Assembly: GCF_025146565.1 (NCBI RefSeq)
Contig: NZ_CP102258.1
Coordinates: 3,628,001-3,692,000, forward strand
Direction: 5' to 3'
DNA: 64,000 bases
Source: Bacteroides eggerthii
GTDB taxonomy: Bacteria > Bacteroidota > Bacteroidia > Bacteroidales > Bacteroidaceae
Positions 1 through 9,404 of the stretch are shown in pieces; the first letter of the stretch is position 1; each line of letters starts with the position of its first letter. The notes under the pieces are model-generated. The model had not been told where the DNA came from. It did no database searches and saw only the letters and a program-made list of their open reading frames with translations. Made by a program: the position numbers and the translations under genes.

Positions 1-1166
1 GTCTGTACACCACAACCGACATGGTGAACTGGACAGACTGTGGAGCACCACTAAGGACAAGTGATTTCAAATGGTCGGCCGGAGATGCCAGTGCCGCACA
101 ATGCATAGAACGGAACGGCAAATTCTACTGGTATATATCCTCACAAAATAAATTCAGTCCGGGTTCATCAATTGGTGTAGCTGTTGCCGAAAGTCCCTAC
201 GGTCCTTTTAAAGACGCATTAGGAAAAGCTTTGGTAACCAACAATATGACTACCGCCGCCAAACACTCTTGGGATGATCTTGATCCGACGGTCTTTATCG
301 ACAGTAACAAACAGGCATACTTATATTGGGGTAACGGAGTTTGCTATCAAGCCAAGCTGAATAAAGACATGATATCCCTGAACGGCCCGATAACAGCACT
401 CGACATCAAAGATAAAACAGCCTTTTTCGGAAAGTTCACAGAAGCTCCCTGGGTATATAAGCGAAACAACCTATATTATATGATTTATGCCGCCGAATTT
501 CCGGAGTCTATACATTATTCTACGGGACAAACAGCAGAAGGCCCTTGGAAAGCCGAAGGAGTGGTAATGCCATTAGAGAAAGGAAGTAATACCAACCATC
601 CCGGCATAATAGACTATAAAGGCAATTCTTACTTCTTTTACCATAATGACGCGCTCCCCGAAGGACACAGCTATTGCAGATCGGTATGCGTGGAGCAATT
701 TACATACAATCCGGACGGAACCATACCACAACTGCACATGACCGATGAAGGCATTAAAAAAGGAGTAGGCACACTCAATCCTTACAAACGGACAGAGGCC
801 GAAACCATAGCATGGGCACAAGGAGTCGTTTCAGCTACCGATAAAGAAACAGGTGTGTATATAACCTCTATCCACAACACCGACTACATCAAAGTGCGTG
901 ATGTAGACTTCGGCTCCAAAGGCGCCTCCCAATTTACAGCTTCTGCATCCAGCAGGTACCATGGTGGAGAGATAGAACTAAGAATCGATTCACTTGAAGG
1001 AGATGTAATCGGAAGCTTAAAAATCCCCTATACCGGAGAATGGAATAATTGGGAGCAACATTCTACCAACGTGAAAACAACTAAAGGAGTCCACGATTTA
1101 TATCTTATTTTTAAAGGCAGAACTCCTCACGAACTTTTCAACTTCGATTATTGGATGTTTAAATAA
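1..1166 (+). CDS. GH43 glycosidase with CBM6-like C-terminus (5' end outside window)
   Basis: The frame is open from base 3, so the start codon, signal peptide and catalytic-base Asp lie left of the window; 387 residues are visible. It closely parallels the next gene: the first visible residues ([10 protein letters not shown]) recur there, and DLDPTVFID (transition-state Asp) and TEAPWVYK (likely general-acid Glu) align with it. GH43 enzymes are five-bladed propellers that cleave beta-xylosides or alpha-arabinofuranosides by inversion. The last ~125 residues, from [10 protein letters not shown] to FNFDYWMFK, look like a CBM6-type beta-sandwich. It sits 22 bp before its paralogue, so the two are probably co-transcribed tandem duplicates. 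Substrate cannot be set from sequence alone; secretion to periplasm or surface is inferred from the paralogue. Confidence 0.9.
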   Translation, partial: LYTTTDMVNWTDCGAPLRTSDFKWSAGDASAAQCIERNGKFYWYISSQNKFSPGSSIGVAVAESPYGPFKDALGKALVTNNMTTAAKHSWDDLDPTVFIDSNKQAYLYWGNGVCYQAKLNKDMISLNGPITALDIKDKTAFFGKFTEAPWVYKRNNLYYMIYAAEFPESIHYSTGQTAEGPWKAEGVVMPLEKGSNTNHPGIIDYKGNSYFFYHNDALPEGHSYCRSVCVEQFTYNPDGTIPQLHMTDEGIKKGVGTLNPYKRTEAETIAWAQGVVSATDKETGVYITSIHNTDYIKVRDVDFGSKGASQFTASASSRYHGGEIELRIDSLEGDVIGSLKIPYTGEWNNWEQHSTNVKTTKGVHDLYLIFKGRTPHELFNFDYWMFK

Positions 1167-1188
1167 ATCAAACAAAAAACAGCAACTT

Positions 1189-2547
1189 ATGAGTAAGAAC
1201 CTTTTTCTAAGTATTTGCCTAGGGATATGCTCTCTTCCGGCAATGGCACAAAATCCTATTGTGCAGACCATGTACACTGCCGACCCGGCACCGCTGGTAC
1301 ACAACGACGTACTTTATCTCTATACCAGTCACGATGAAGATGCATCCACCTGGTTTGTTATGAACGACTGGAAACTATACACCACTACCGACATGGTGAA
1401 CTGGACCGATCATGGCGCTGTACTCTCCTACAAGACGTTCAGTTGGGCAAAAGGAGACGCTTGGGCCATGCAATGTGTGGAAAGAGATGGGAAATTCTAT
1501 GCGTACGTACCCGTAACATCACGCGCAACCAATAGCGCTGCAATTGGCGTAGCAGTATCCGACAGTCCTTACGGACCTTTTATCGACCCATTGGGAAAGC
1601 CGTTAGTGCAAAGTAAGAAAGGAGATATTGACCCTACCGTATTCATTGATGATGATGGACAGGCATATCTTTACTGGGGAAATCCATTCTGCTATTACGT
1701 AAAGTTGAATGAAGATATGATCTCTTATGAAGGAGATATCGTACGCGTTCCAATGACGGAAGAAGCATTTGGCAAACGGGAAGGCAACATAAAAGAACGA
1801 CCGACATTATATGAAGAGGGACCTTGGCTGTATAAACGCAATGACCTTTATTATTTACTGTGGGCAGGCGGCCCTATTTCCGAGCATCTTGGCTATTCAA
1901 CCAGCAAAAGCCCTCTCGGTCCCTGGAAATACGGTGGAGTGCTTATGCCTACGGAAGGGAGAAGTTTCACCAACCACCCCGGAATTGTGGACTATAAAGG
2001 AAATACATATTTATTCTATCACAGCGGAGCGCTTCCCGGAGGTTCCGGTTTCACACGCTCAGTATGTGTAGAGCAGGTAGAATTCAACAAAAACGGTTCC
2101 ATCAAACCTCTGAAAATGACAGAAGGCATCCAGCAAGGGCTCACCACCCTAAATCCGTACCGAAAGACAGAAGCAGAAACCATAGCATTTTCCGAAGGGG
2201 TAAAAGCTGCACAGAATACAGAGGTAGGAGTATTTGTCAATGCCATGCACAACAATGCATATACCAAAGTTAAAAACGTCAATTTCCGCGATTACGGCCC
2301 CAGTAAATTTACGGCGAGAGTAGGAACCACACACAATGGCGGCGTGACCATGGAAATCCGACTCGACAGTCCGCAAGGACAACTGTTGGGAACGACAAGA
2401 GTGCCGCTGACCGGAGGCGATGACAGATGGGCATTGGTGACCACCGAAACAGCTAAAGTCACAGGAGTGCATGACCTGTATTTCATCTTCAAAGGAGAAA
2501 AGCCCGGCAGAATAATGTATTTTGACTATTGGATGTTTTCTAAGTAA
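1189..2547 (+). CDS. Secreted GH43 glycosidase with CBM6-like domain
   Basis: 452 residues. A Sec signal peptide occupies residues 1-20 (ends AMA/Q). GH43 landmarks are in order: Asp32 in YTADPAPLV (base), Asp148 in DIDPTVFID (pKa modulator) and Glu209/210 in EEGPWLYK (acid). A CBM6-like module follows from about residue 325, opening [10 protein letters not shown] and closing YFDYWMFSK. The start is set by the signal peptide and the 22-bp gap from the previous gene. It is the middle of three co-directional GH43 genes and a paralogue of the first. Family activity is exo- or endo-cleavage of arabinose- or xylose-containing polysaccharide; xylosidase versus arabinofuranosidase is not resolved here. 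Confidence 0.92.
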   Translation: MSKNLFLSICLGICSLPAMAQNPIVQTMYTADPAPLVHNDVLYLYTSHDEDASTWFVMNDWKLYTTTDMVNWTDHGAVLSYKTFSWAKGDAWAMQCVERDGKFYAYVPVTSRATNSAAIGVAVSDSPYGPFIDPLGKPLVQSKKGDIDPTVFIDDDGQAYLYWGNPFCYYVKLNEDMISYEGDIVRVPMTEEAFGKREGNIKERPTLYEEGPWLYKRNDLYYLLWAGGPISEHLGYSTSKSPLGPWKYGGVLMPTEGRSFTNHPGIVDYKGNTYLFYHSGALPGGSGFTRSVCVEQVEFNKNGSIKPLKMTEGIQQGLTTLNPYRKTEAETIAFSEGVKAAQNTEVGVFVNAMHNNAYTKVKNVNFRDYGPSKFTARVGTTHNGGVTMEIRLDSPQGQLLGTTRVPLTGGDDRWALVTTETAKVTGVHDLYFIFKGEKPGRIMYFDYWMFSK

Positions 2548-2573
2548 ACTCTTAAATTAATCTATCAACTATC

Positions 2574-4655
2574 ATGAAACATCTATTTTCTATTATACTC
2601 GGATTGCTGTCATTCTGCCAGTTACAGGCCCAATCGTGGACAGCCGACAACGGTAACGGAACCTTCACCAACCCTCTATTCTACGACGAGTTCACTGACC
2701 CAGACCTGATACGCGTGGGAACAGACTTTTACATGGTGGCCAGTTCCATGCATGCCATGCCGGGACTACCGCTGTTACGTTCCAAAGATTTGGTCAATTG
2801 GGAGTTTGTGACGTACATCTTTGACAGACTTGATTTAGGACCGGACTTCCACTTGGAAGGCGACAAAGGTATCTACGGAAACGGAATATGGGCTCCTGCC
2901 ATTCGCTATCACAAAGGTACTTTCTATGTATTCGTCAATGTAAACGACCATGGTTTACAAGTGTTTTCCGCCAAAGACCCTGCCGGTCCCTGGATACATA
3001 AAAACATGGGTGGCAGAATTTACGATTTGGGAATACTGTTTGACGATGACGACAAAATATATGCCGTACATGGTTACGACGAGGTACGGCTGATTCAGCT
3101 TAAGCCCGATTTCAGCGGCTATGTGGAAGGGAGTGAGAAGGTTATTATCCCTAAAGGCAACGCTATGGGAGAAGGACATCATTTCTACAAGATAAACGGG
3201 AAATACTATATCATCAGTGCAGACTACGCGCCCGTAGGCCGCATGCAATGTGCTCGCGCCGACAAGCCGGAAGGCCCTTACGAAACAGCCGTTATCAGTA
3301 ACCGCGAAACAATGGGCACACAACGCGGATGGTGGTCGAACGAGTTTGGTTTTTGGTCCGATATTCCCAATGAAGGAGACAAAATAACATTCACCGCCCC
3401 GAATCCGGACGCTTACTATGCCGTACCACTACATCAAGGCGGAATTGTGGACTTGCCAAATGGTGAATGGTGGGGCGTTTCGATGATGGACGTTAAATCC
3501 GTCGGACGTTTGACTTTCCTTTCTCCGGTAACATGGAAAAACGGTTGGCCGTTTTTCGGGATAGAGAATAATCTGGGACGTTCGCCCCGCACATGGTTCA
3601 AACCGAATGTAGGGATTGAAACAACGCCCCATACTACTTACGAGCGTAATGATGATTTCTCCGGAAAGGAGCTGAAACCCATTTGGCAATGGAACCACTA
3701 CCCCGTAGAAAAAAAGTGGACGTTAAAAAACGGAACATTACGTTTGCACACAATGCCGGCAAAGAGTTTTATGCATGCCAAAAATTCATTAACACAACGG
3801 GCTGTCGGACCTGAATCAAATGCAATTGTGGAACTGAACACAAAATCACTGAAAAAAGGTGATGTAGCCGGATTGGCTTTACTGAATGTTCCCTATTATT
3901 GGGTCGGAGTTTTACGCACCGGAAAGGGAAATATTATCCGCTTTTACGACTTGGTTAAGAACATAAAAATCGATGAGCCCATTTCAACAGAAAAGGTATA
4001 TTTCCGCGCCGAAGGAGATTTCGATAATGATTTGGCAAAACTGAGTTACAGCACTGATGGCACAAACTTCAAGGCAATGGGAACTAATTTACGTTTAGGC
4101 TATCAAATGAAAACTTTCCAGGGAGTGAGATTTGCCTTGTTTGCCTACAACACAGAGGGAAAAGATGGAGGATATGCCGAATTCGACAACTTCAAAATCG
4201 AGGAGCCGCTTGCTGACCGGTCCACCAATCTTCCTATCGGGAAAGTGATTACTCTCAAGAATTTAGCGAATAATACTTTTACATGGACAAACTCCCGCCG
4301 CATATTGCGCAGTGCAGATGTCAATAGCAATGAATACGATCCGAAAGGCAGCCAATTCAGAATTCATGACCGCGGAAAAGGTCGTGTAGCTTTAGAAGCA
4401 ATGGATGGAAGCGGCTTCCTGACCGTTACAGGTGAAGGCCTTTCAGGGGATGTACGTCTAACGGACAAGGAAAGCGATGCCAGCCTATTCATGTGGCAGG
4501 ATATGCTTCGCAATCAGTGTATGTTGCTGTCACTCAAGACCAATCGCTATATAGGTATAGATATACTTACCGGTGAACCCTATTCGGCAGACTGGCCCGG
4601 TTCAAATACTACACGAACCAACGGAGTGGTTTTTGAATGGAGTGTTGTACAATAG
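2574..4655 (+). CDS. Secreted GH43 beta-xylosidase/arabinofuranosidase-type enzyme, three domains
   Basis: 693 residues with a signal peptide (1-19, ending LQA/Q). The propeller carries Asp42 (FTDPDLIRVG), Asp151 (RIYDLGILFDDD) and Glu200 (AMGEGHHFYK), the expected GH43 base, modulator and acid. Residues ~340-545 form a second beta-sandwich typical of the longer GH43 beta-xylosidase group (CFARAEGDF-like strand, YAEFDNFKIEEP end). Residues ~555-693 form an extra C-terminal module with repeating Leu/Trp/Ser pattern, possibly beta-trefoil-like and sugar binding; I do not recognise it firmly. It differs clearly in architecture from the two GH43-CBM6 genes just upstream (26-bp gap), so it probably attacks a different linkage of the same polymer. 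Confidence 0.92.
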   Translation: MKHLFSIILGLLSFCQLQAQSWTADNGNGTFTNPLFYDEFTDPDLIRVGTDFYMVASSMHAMPGLPLLRSKDLVNWEFVTYIFDRLDLGPDFHLEGDKGIYGNGIWAPAIRYHKGTFYVFVNVNDHGLQVFSAKDPAGPWIHKNMGGRIYDLGILFDDDDKIYAVHGYDEVRLIQLKPDFSGYVEGSEKVIIPKGNAMGEGHHFYKINGKYYIISADYAPVGRMQCARADKPEGPYETAVISNRETMGTQRGWWSNEFGFWSDIPNEGDKITFTAPNPDAYYAVPLHQGGIVDLPNGEWWGVSMMDVKSVGRLTFLSPVTWKNGWPFFGIENNLGRSPRTWFKPNVGIETTPHTTYERNDDFSGKELKPIWQWNHYPVEKKWTLKNGTLRLHTMPAKSFMHAKNSLTQRAVGPESNAIVELNTKSLKKGDVAGLALLNVPYYWVGVLRTGKGNIIRFYDLVKNIKIDEPISTEKVYFRAEGDFDNDLAKLSYSTDGTNFKAMGTNLRLGYQMKTFQGVRFALFAYNTEGKDGGYAEFDNFKIEEPLADRSTNLPIGKVITLKNLANNTFTWTNSRRILRSADVNSNEYDPKGSQFRIHDRGKGRVALEAMDGSGFLTVTGEGLSGDVRLTDKESDASLFMWQDMLRNQCMLLSLKTNRYIGIDILTGEPYSADWPGSNTTRTNGVVFEWSVVQ

Positions 4656-4668
4656 CCAAGGCTCTCAA

Positions 4669-4780
4669 ATCCATCCCACGAGATAAATAAATCCATCCCA
4701 CGAGACAAAATAATTCATCTCGTGGGACAAATAAATCCGTTCCACGAGACGAATATTTTCATCCCATGGGACGGATTTTT
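4669..4780. repeat. Five-unit degenerate ~22-bp repeat cluster with inverted unit
   Basis: Between the last GH43 gene and pheS, the core TCCCACGAGA occurs near 4672 and 4694, inverted as TCTCGTGGGA at ~4718, again as TTCCACGAGAC at ~4739, and as the palindromic variant TCCCATGGGA at ~4762. Units are joined by AT-rich spacers resembling AAATAAATC. Units 2 and 3 can pair as a hairpin and the last unit is self-complementary. It may act as transcription terminator or mRNA-stabilising element after the GH43 genes; function is inference. Confidence 0.75.
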
Positions 4781-4860
4781 CCGTTCTTTGAGGTCAGGCG
4801 CAAAGATACGCAAACATTCAGAGGAGGCGGTTCGGGTTAATTAAAAATAATATGCAGTGA

Positions 4861-4894
4861 TTGAAGGTAGAACAACGATAAAATTGTATCTTTG
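4861..4894 (+). promoter_or_regulatory. Probable pheS promoter
   Basis: TATCTTTG at 4887-4894 matches the Bacteroidales -7 consensus TAnnTTTG. A TTG at 4861-4863, 23 bp upstream, may serve as the -33 element. The ATG of pheS follows 40 bp after the -7 box. Confidence 0.55.
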
Positions 4895-4934
4895 CACCGT
4901 TTTATGCATTTAAGGAATAAATAACAACAACGAT

Positions 4935-5969
4935 ATGATAGCTAAAATCAATGAGCTTCTGCAAGAAGTAGAAGCACTGAAAGCCGCTAATGCCGAGGAA
5001 CTGGAAGCACTACGCATCAAATACCTCAGCAAGAAAGGAGCCATCAATGAACTGATGGCCGACTTCCGCAACGTACCTGCCGAACTCAAAAAAGAAGTAG
5101 GTATGCGTCTGAACGAGCTCAAAAACAAAGCGCAGGAAAAGATCAGCACCCTGAAAGAGCAGTTTGAAAGCCAGGACAACGGTTGTGATGATCTCGACCT
5201 CACCCGTTCGGCCTATCCCGTAAAATTGGGAACACGTCATCCGCTCAGCATCGTTAAAAACGAAATTATCGATATTTTTGCCCGTATGGGTTTCAACATC
5301 GCCGACGGTCCGGAAGTGGAAGATGACTGGCACGTATTCTCTGCCATGAACTTTGCCGAAGATCATCCCGCACGCGATATGCAGGATACTTTCTTCATCG
5401 AAAACAATGCAGAGAACGTATCACACAACATCATCCTGCGTACCCACACATCCAGCGTGCAAAGTCGCGTGATGGAAACTACCAAACCGCCTATTCGTGT
5501 GCTTTGTCCGGGACGTGTATACCGTAACGAAGCAATCAGCTATCGTGCGCATGCATTTTTCCACCAGGTAGAAGCATTGTTTATAGACCGTAACGTATCA
5601 TTCACCGATCTGAAACAAGCCCTGCTGCTTTTTGCTCAAGAGATGTTCGGAAAGGACACTAAGATCCGTCTCCGTCCCTCATATTTTCCGTTTACGGAGC
5701 CAAGTGCCGAAATGGATATCAGTTGTAATATCTGCGGTGGAAAAGGATGCCCTTTCTGTAAAGGAACAGGTTGGGTTGAAATCTTGGGATGCGGTATGGT
5801 CGACCCCAATGTATTGGAATTAAACGGCATTGACAGTAAGGTGTACAGCGGCTATGCCTTAGGTATGGGTATAGAACGTATCGCCAATCTGAAATATCGT
5901 GTGAACGACTTACGACTGTTCTCTGAAAATGACACACGCTTCCTGAAAGAATTTGAAGCGGCTTATTAA
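4935..5969 (+). CDS. pheS: Phenylalanine--tRNA ligase alpha subunit
   Basis: 344 residues, near the usual PheS length. The N-terminal ~85 residues are the charged coiled-coil arm that contacts tRNA. The class II aaRS core follows, with motif 2 around GRVYRNEAISYRAHAFFHQVE and motif 3 GYALGMGIERIANLKY. A CNICGGKGCPFCKGTGW segment near residues 263-280 is the Cys-rich insertion found in many bacterial PheS proteins. It charges tRNA-Phe in an alpha2beta2 complex with PheT, which is not encoded here. It is a single gene with its own promoter; a hairpin follows at 6009-6050. Confidence 0.97.
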   Translation: MIAKINELLQEVEALKAANAEELEALRIKYLSKKGAINELMADFRNVPAELKKEVGMRLNELKNKAQEKISTLKEQFESQDNGCDDLDLTRSAYPVKLGTRHPLSIVKNEIIDIFARMGFNIADGPEVEDDWHVFSAMNFAEDHPARDMQDTFFIENNAENVSHNIILRTHTSSVQSRVMETTKPPIRVLCPGRVYRNEAISYRAHAFFHQVEALFIDRNVSFTDLKQALLLFAQEMFGKDTKIRLRPSYFPFTEPSAEMDISCNICGGKGCPFCKGTGWVEILGCGMVDPNVLELNGIDSKVYSGYALGMGIERIANLKYRVNDLRLFSENDTRFLKEFEAAY

Positions 5970-6008
5970 TACAGAACATTCTTATTTCTATATCAAAGAT
6001 CAAAAGTA

Positions 6009-6050
6009 TATCTCTGCCATTCTTCACTTATAATCTGAATGGCAGAGATA
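6009..6050. terminator. Hairpin after pheS
   Basis: A perfect 14-bp inverted repeat (6009-6022 with 6037-6050, arm TATCTCTGCCATTC) with a 14-nt loop. No T-run follows, so it is a weak candidate for intrinsic termination but could protect the 3' end or terminate with a factor. Confidence 0.45.
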
Positions 6051-6112
6051 ACTATCCGGCAATTAACGGTTTTAAGACAGCCTTATTATCAATCTTATTA
6101 AATTTTCACCCA

Positions 6113-7309
6113 ATGAAAGATAGGCTCGTAACTCCCAGCTATTGCTTTATTCTCGCAGCTAACTTTCTGCTGTATTTCGGTTTTTGGCTACTGATACCCG
6201 TATTGCCTTTCTATCTGTCCGAGGTGTTCAGCACCAGCAATTCCACTATCGGCATCATTCTCTCCTGCTATACGGTAGCAGCCTTATGTATCCGTCCTTT
6301 CTCCGGCTATTTGCTGGACAGCTTTGCCCGTAAGCCTTTGTATCTGTTGGCTTACTTCATCTTCATGGCAATGTTTGCAGGATATATCATTGCCGGTTCG
6401 CTGGCGCTATTCATTCTGTTCCGCATTATACATGGCGTATCATTCGGCATGGTAACTGTGGGCGGGAATACGGTAGTCATCGACATTATGCCCTCGTCAA
6501 GACGCGGAGAAGGTTTGGGGTATTACGGACTTTCCAATAACATAGCAATGGCAGTAGGGCCAATGTCCGGCTTATTCCTGCACGATGCCGGCATGAGTTA
6601 TACAAGTATTTTCTGCTGTTCGTTAGGTTCCTGCATAGCCGGACTTATCTGCGCCTCACTGGTAAAGACCCCATACAAGCCACCTGTAAAACGCGAACCC
6701 ATTTCGCTCGATCGCTTTATTTTGCTGAAAGGTATTCCTGCCGGAATCAGCCTGCTTTTATTATCCATTCCCTATGGAATGACCACCAATTATGTTGCCA
6801 TGTATGCCAAAGAAATCGGCATCAACGCAACTACCGGCTTCTTCTTCACTTTCATGGCAGTAGGTATGGCTATCTCACGCATCTTTTCCGGTAAGATCGT
6901 AGACAGAGGAAAAATAACTCAGGTCATTTCGGCAGGACTGTACATTGTTGTATTCAGCTTCTTCCTGCTCTCCTCATGTGCCTACATCATCAGCTGGAAC
7001 GGCATGGCGTGCAGCATAATCTTCTTTACCGTAGCACTGCTGCTTGGAATAGGTTTTGGCATTATGTTTCCGGCCTACAACACATTGTTCGTAAACCTCG
7101 CTCCCAACAGCCAACGGGGTACGGCAACTTCAACTTACCTTACCTCATGGGATGTAGGCATAGGTATCGGTATGCTGACAGGCGGATACATCGCAGAAGT
7201 CAGCACTTTCGATAAGGCTTATCTTTTCGGAGCATGCCTGACGATTATCTCCATGCTTTACTTCAACGGCAAAGTTGCCCCTCATTATCATAAAAACAAA
7301 CTACGATGA
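6113..7309 (+). CDS. MFS transporter, 12-TM drug-efflux-like
   Basis: 398 residues, strongly hydrophobic, with about twelve membrane segments. Family motifs include the loop 2-3 region around GYLLDSFARKPLYLL and a helix-5-like glycine-rich stretch (GYYGLSNNIAMAVGPMSGLF). This is the layout of small drug:H+ antiporter-type major facilitator proteins of the inner membrane. The last four bases (ATGA) overlap the start of nth, so the two genes are translationally coupled, an arrangement that reflects gene packing more than shared function. Substrate unknown. Confidence 0.88.
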   Translation: MKDRLVTPSYCFILAANFLLYFGFWLLIPVLPFYLSEVFSTSNSTIGIILSCYTVAALCIRPFSGYLLDSFARKPLYLLAYFIFMAMFAGYIIAGSLALFILFRIIHGVSFGMVTVGGNTVVIDIMPSSRRGEGLGYYGLSNNIAMAVGPMSGLFLHDAGMSYTSIFCCSLGSCIAGLICASLVKTPYKPPVKREPISLDRFILLKGIPAGISLLLLSIPYGMTTNYVAMYAKEIGINATTGFFFTFMAVGMAISRIFSGKIVDRGKITQVISAGLYIVVFSFFLLSSCAYIISWNGMACSIIFFTVALLLGIGFGIMFPAYNTLFVNLAPNSQRGTATSTYLTSWDVGIGIGMLTGGYIAEVSTFDKAYLFGACLTIISMLYFNGKVAPHYHKNKLR

Positions 7310-7980
7310 GAAAGAAAGAACGTTATGAAAAGATACTCGCTTGGTTCAGGGCGAACCGCCCGATAGCAGAGACCGAGCTGCATTATGACAATCCGTTTGA
7401 ACTGTTGATAGCGGTAATTCTCTCCGCCCAATGTACAGACAAACGGGTCAATATGATAACCCCCGCCCTCTACCGGGACTTCCCTACTCCCGAGGCACTT
7501 GCAGCCACCACACCTGAAGTAGTGTATGAATATATACGCAGTGTATCCTACCCCAACAACAAAGCCAAACACCTTGTAGGCATGGCCAAAATGCTGGTGA
7601 AAGATTTCAACAGCCAGGTGCCCGACACATTGGAGGAACTCGTAAAGCTGCCCGGTGTGGGACGAAAAACGGCAAACGTCATCCAATCGGTGGTTTTCAA
7701 TAAAGCAGCTATGGCAGTAGATACCCATGTGTTCCGCGTCAGCCACCGCTTAGGGCTGGTGTCCGACAAATGCACCACTCCGTTCAGCGTAGAAAAAGAG
7801 CTGGTTAAACACATTCCGGAAGCAGAAATTCCCATTGCCCATCATTGGCTCATCCTGCATGGACGCTATATATGTCAAGCGCGTACGCCTCAATGTGACA
7901 ACTGCGGTTTGCAATTGATGTGCAAATACTACTGCCAGAAGTATAAAGTTAGTAAAGAGAACAATGAAGAGAAAGAATAA
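7306..7980 (+). CDS. nth: Endonuclease III (DNA glycosylase/AP lyase)
   Basis: 224 residues. The helix-hairpin-helix LPGVGRKTANV contains the catalytic Lys121, and AVDTHVFR supplies Asp139; both correspond to Lys120/Asp138 of the E. coli enzyme. The C-terminus has the 4Fe-4S pattern C-x6-C-x2-C-x5-C (from CQARTPQCDNC). It removes oxidised pyrimidines and nicks the abasic site in base-excision repair. The ATG overlaps the MFS stop by four bases. Confidence 0.97.
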   Translation: MRKKERYEKILAWFRANRPIAETELHYDNPFELLIAVILSAQCTDKRVNMITPALYRDFPTPEALAATTPEVVYEYIRSVSYPNNKAKHLVGMAKMLVKDFNSQVPDTLEELVKLPGVGRKTANVIQSVVFNKAAMAVDTHVFRVSHRLGLVSDKCTTPFSVEKELVKHIPEAEIPIAHHWLILHGRYICQARTPQCDNCGLQLMCKYYCQKYKVSKENNEEKE

Positions 7981-8015
7981 ATAATGATTTCATAGCAAAA
8001 AAAAGAAATAAATAC

Positions 8016-8023
8016 TAACTTTG
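8016..8023 (+). promoter_or_regulatory. Probable pgk promoter -7 box
   Basis: TAACTTTG matches the Bacteroidales -7 consensus 48 bp before the pgk ATG. No convincing TTTG -33 box is seen at ideal spacing. Confidence 0.5.
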
Positions 8024-8071
8024 CCGTCACAAAAATAAAATGATAACACTTTTAAATAAAAATAGAGTATT

Positions 8072-9328
8072 ATGACAATTGATCAATTTAACTTTGCCGG
8101 AAAAAAGGCATTCGTTCGCGTGGACTTCAATGTGCCCTTGGACGAAAACTTCAACATTACAGACGATACCCGTATGCGTGCCGCTCTTCCTACACTGAAG
8201 AAGATTTTGGCTGACGGAGGCAGTATTATTATCGGTTCTCACCTTGGCCGTCCGAAAGGCGCAACTGATAAGTTCTCTTTGAAGCACATTTTGAAGCATT
8301 TGTCAGACCTGCTGGGTGTTGAGGTACAGTTTGCTAACGACTGCATGGGCGAAGAGGCCGCTGTTAAGGCAGCTGCTCTGCAACCGGGTGAAGTGCTGTT
8401 GCTCGAAAACCTTCGTTTCTATGCCGAAGAAGAAGGCAAACCGCGCGGTTTGGCTGAAGATGCAACAGACGAAGAAAAAGCAGCTGCCAAGAAAGCTGTT
8501 AAGGAAAGCCAGAAAGACTTTACCAAGAAATTGGCTTCTTATGCAGACTGCTACGTGAATGACGCATTCGGTACTGCCCATCGTGCACACGCTTCTACGG
8601 CATTGATCGCTAAATACTTCGACAAAGACAACAAGATGTTCGGCTATCTGATGGAAAAAGAAGTGAAAGCAGTAGACAAAGTGTTGAATGATATCCAACG
8701 TCCGTTCACAGCTATCATGGGTGGTTCCAAAGTATCTTCCAAAATCGAAATCATCGAGAACCTGCTGAACAAAGTGGACAACCTGATTATCACCGGCGGT
8801 ATGACTTACACTTTTACCAAAGCTCAAGGTGGTAAAATCGGTCTCTCTATCTGCGAAGACGATAAGTTGGATTTGGCTCTCGACTTGCTGAAGAAGGCAA
8901 AAGAAAAAGGCGTGAACCTTGTATTGGCAGTAGATGCCAAGATTGCCGACTCATTCTCCAATGACGCCAACACTAAGTTCTGCAAAGTAAACGAAATACC
9001 CGACGGTTGGGAAGGTCTGGATATAGGTCCTGAAACCGAAAAGATTTTCGCTGAAGTTATTAAGAACTCCAAGACTATCCTTTGGAACGGTCCTACAGGC
9101 GTATTTGAATTTGAAAACTTCACTCATGGTTCGCGTTCGGTAGGTGAAGCTATCGTAGAAGCAACCAAAAACGGCGCCTTCTCACTCGTAGGTGGTGGTG
9201 ACTCTGTTGCTTGCGTCAACAAATTCGGTTTGGCAAGCGGCGTTTCTTACGTTTCTACCGGTGGCGGTGCATTGCTCGAAGCAATCGAAGGTAAAGTACT
9301 TCCGGGTATTGCTGCTATCAACGAATAA
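8072..9328 (+). CDS. pgk: Phosphoglycerate kinase
   Basis: 418 residues, typical length. Substrate-binding motifs VDFNVPLD (N-domain) and GSHLGRPKG are present, followed by the nucleotide-binding C-domain ([27 protein letters not shown]). It makes ATP from 1,3-bisphosphoglycerate in glycolysis in the cytoplasm. Codon use is the strongly biased pattern of a highly expressed gene. It has its own upstream promoter box and a downstream intrinsic terminator, so it is monocistronic. Confidence 0.98.
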   Translation: MTIDQFNFAGKKAFVRVDFNVPLDENFNITDDTRMRAALPTLKKILADGGSIIIGSHLGRPKGATDKFSLKHILKHLSDLLGVEVQFANDCMGEEAAVKAAALQPGEVLLLENLRFYAEEEGKPRGLAEDATDEEKAAAKKAVKESQKDFTKKLASYADCYVNDAFGTAHRAHASTALIAKYFDKDNKMFGYLMEKEVKAVDKVLNDIQRPFTAIMGGSKVSSKIEIIENLLNKVDNLIITGGMTYTFTKAQGGKIGLSICEDDKLDLALDLLKKAKEKGVNLVLAVDAKIADSFSNDANTKFCKVNEIPDGWEGLDIGPETEKIFAEVIKNSKTILWNGPTGVFEFENFTHGSRSVGEAIVEATKNGAFSLVGGGDSVACVNKFGLASGVSYVSTGGGALLEAIEGKVLPGIAAINE

Positions 9329-9346
9329 AAAAAATCTAATCCATAC

Positions 9347-9384
9347 AAAAGGCAGCTCTTTGAAAAAAGGGTTGCTTTTTTTTT
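9347..9384 (+). terminator. Intrinsic terminator of pgk
   Basis: AAAAGGCAGC pairs with GTTGCTTTT around a 14-nt loop, followed by nine Ts ending at 9384. Confidence 0.8.
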
Positions 9385-9404
9385 AAACTATATATTTCAC
9401 ACAC

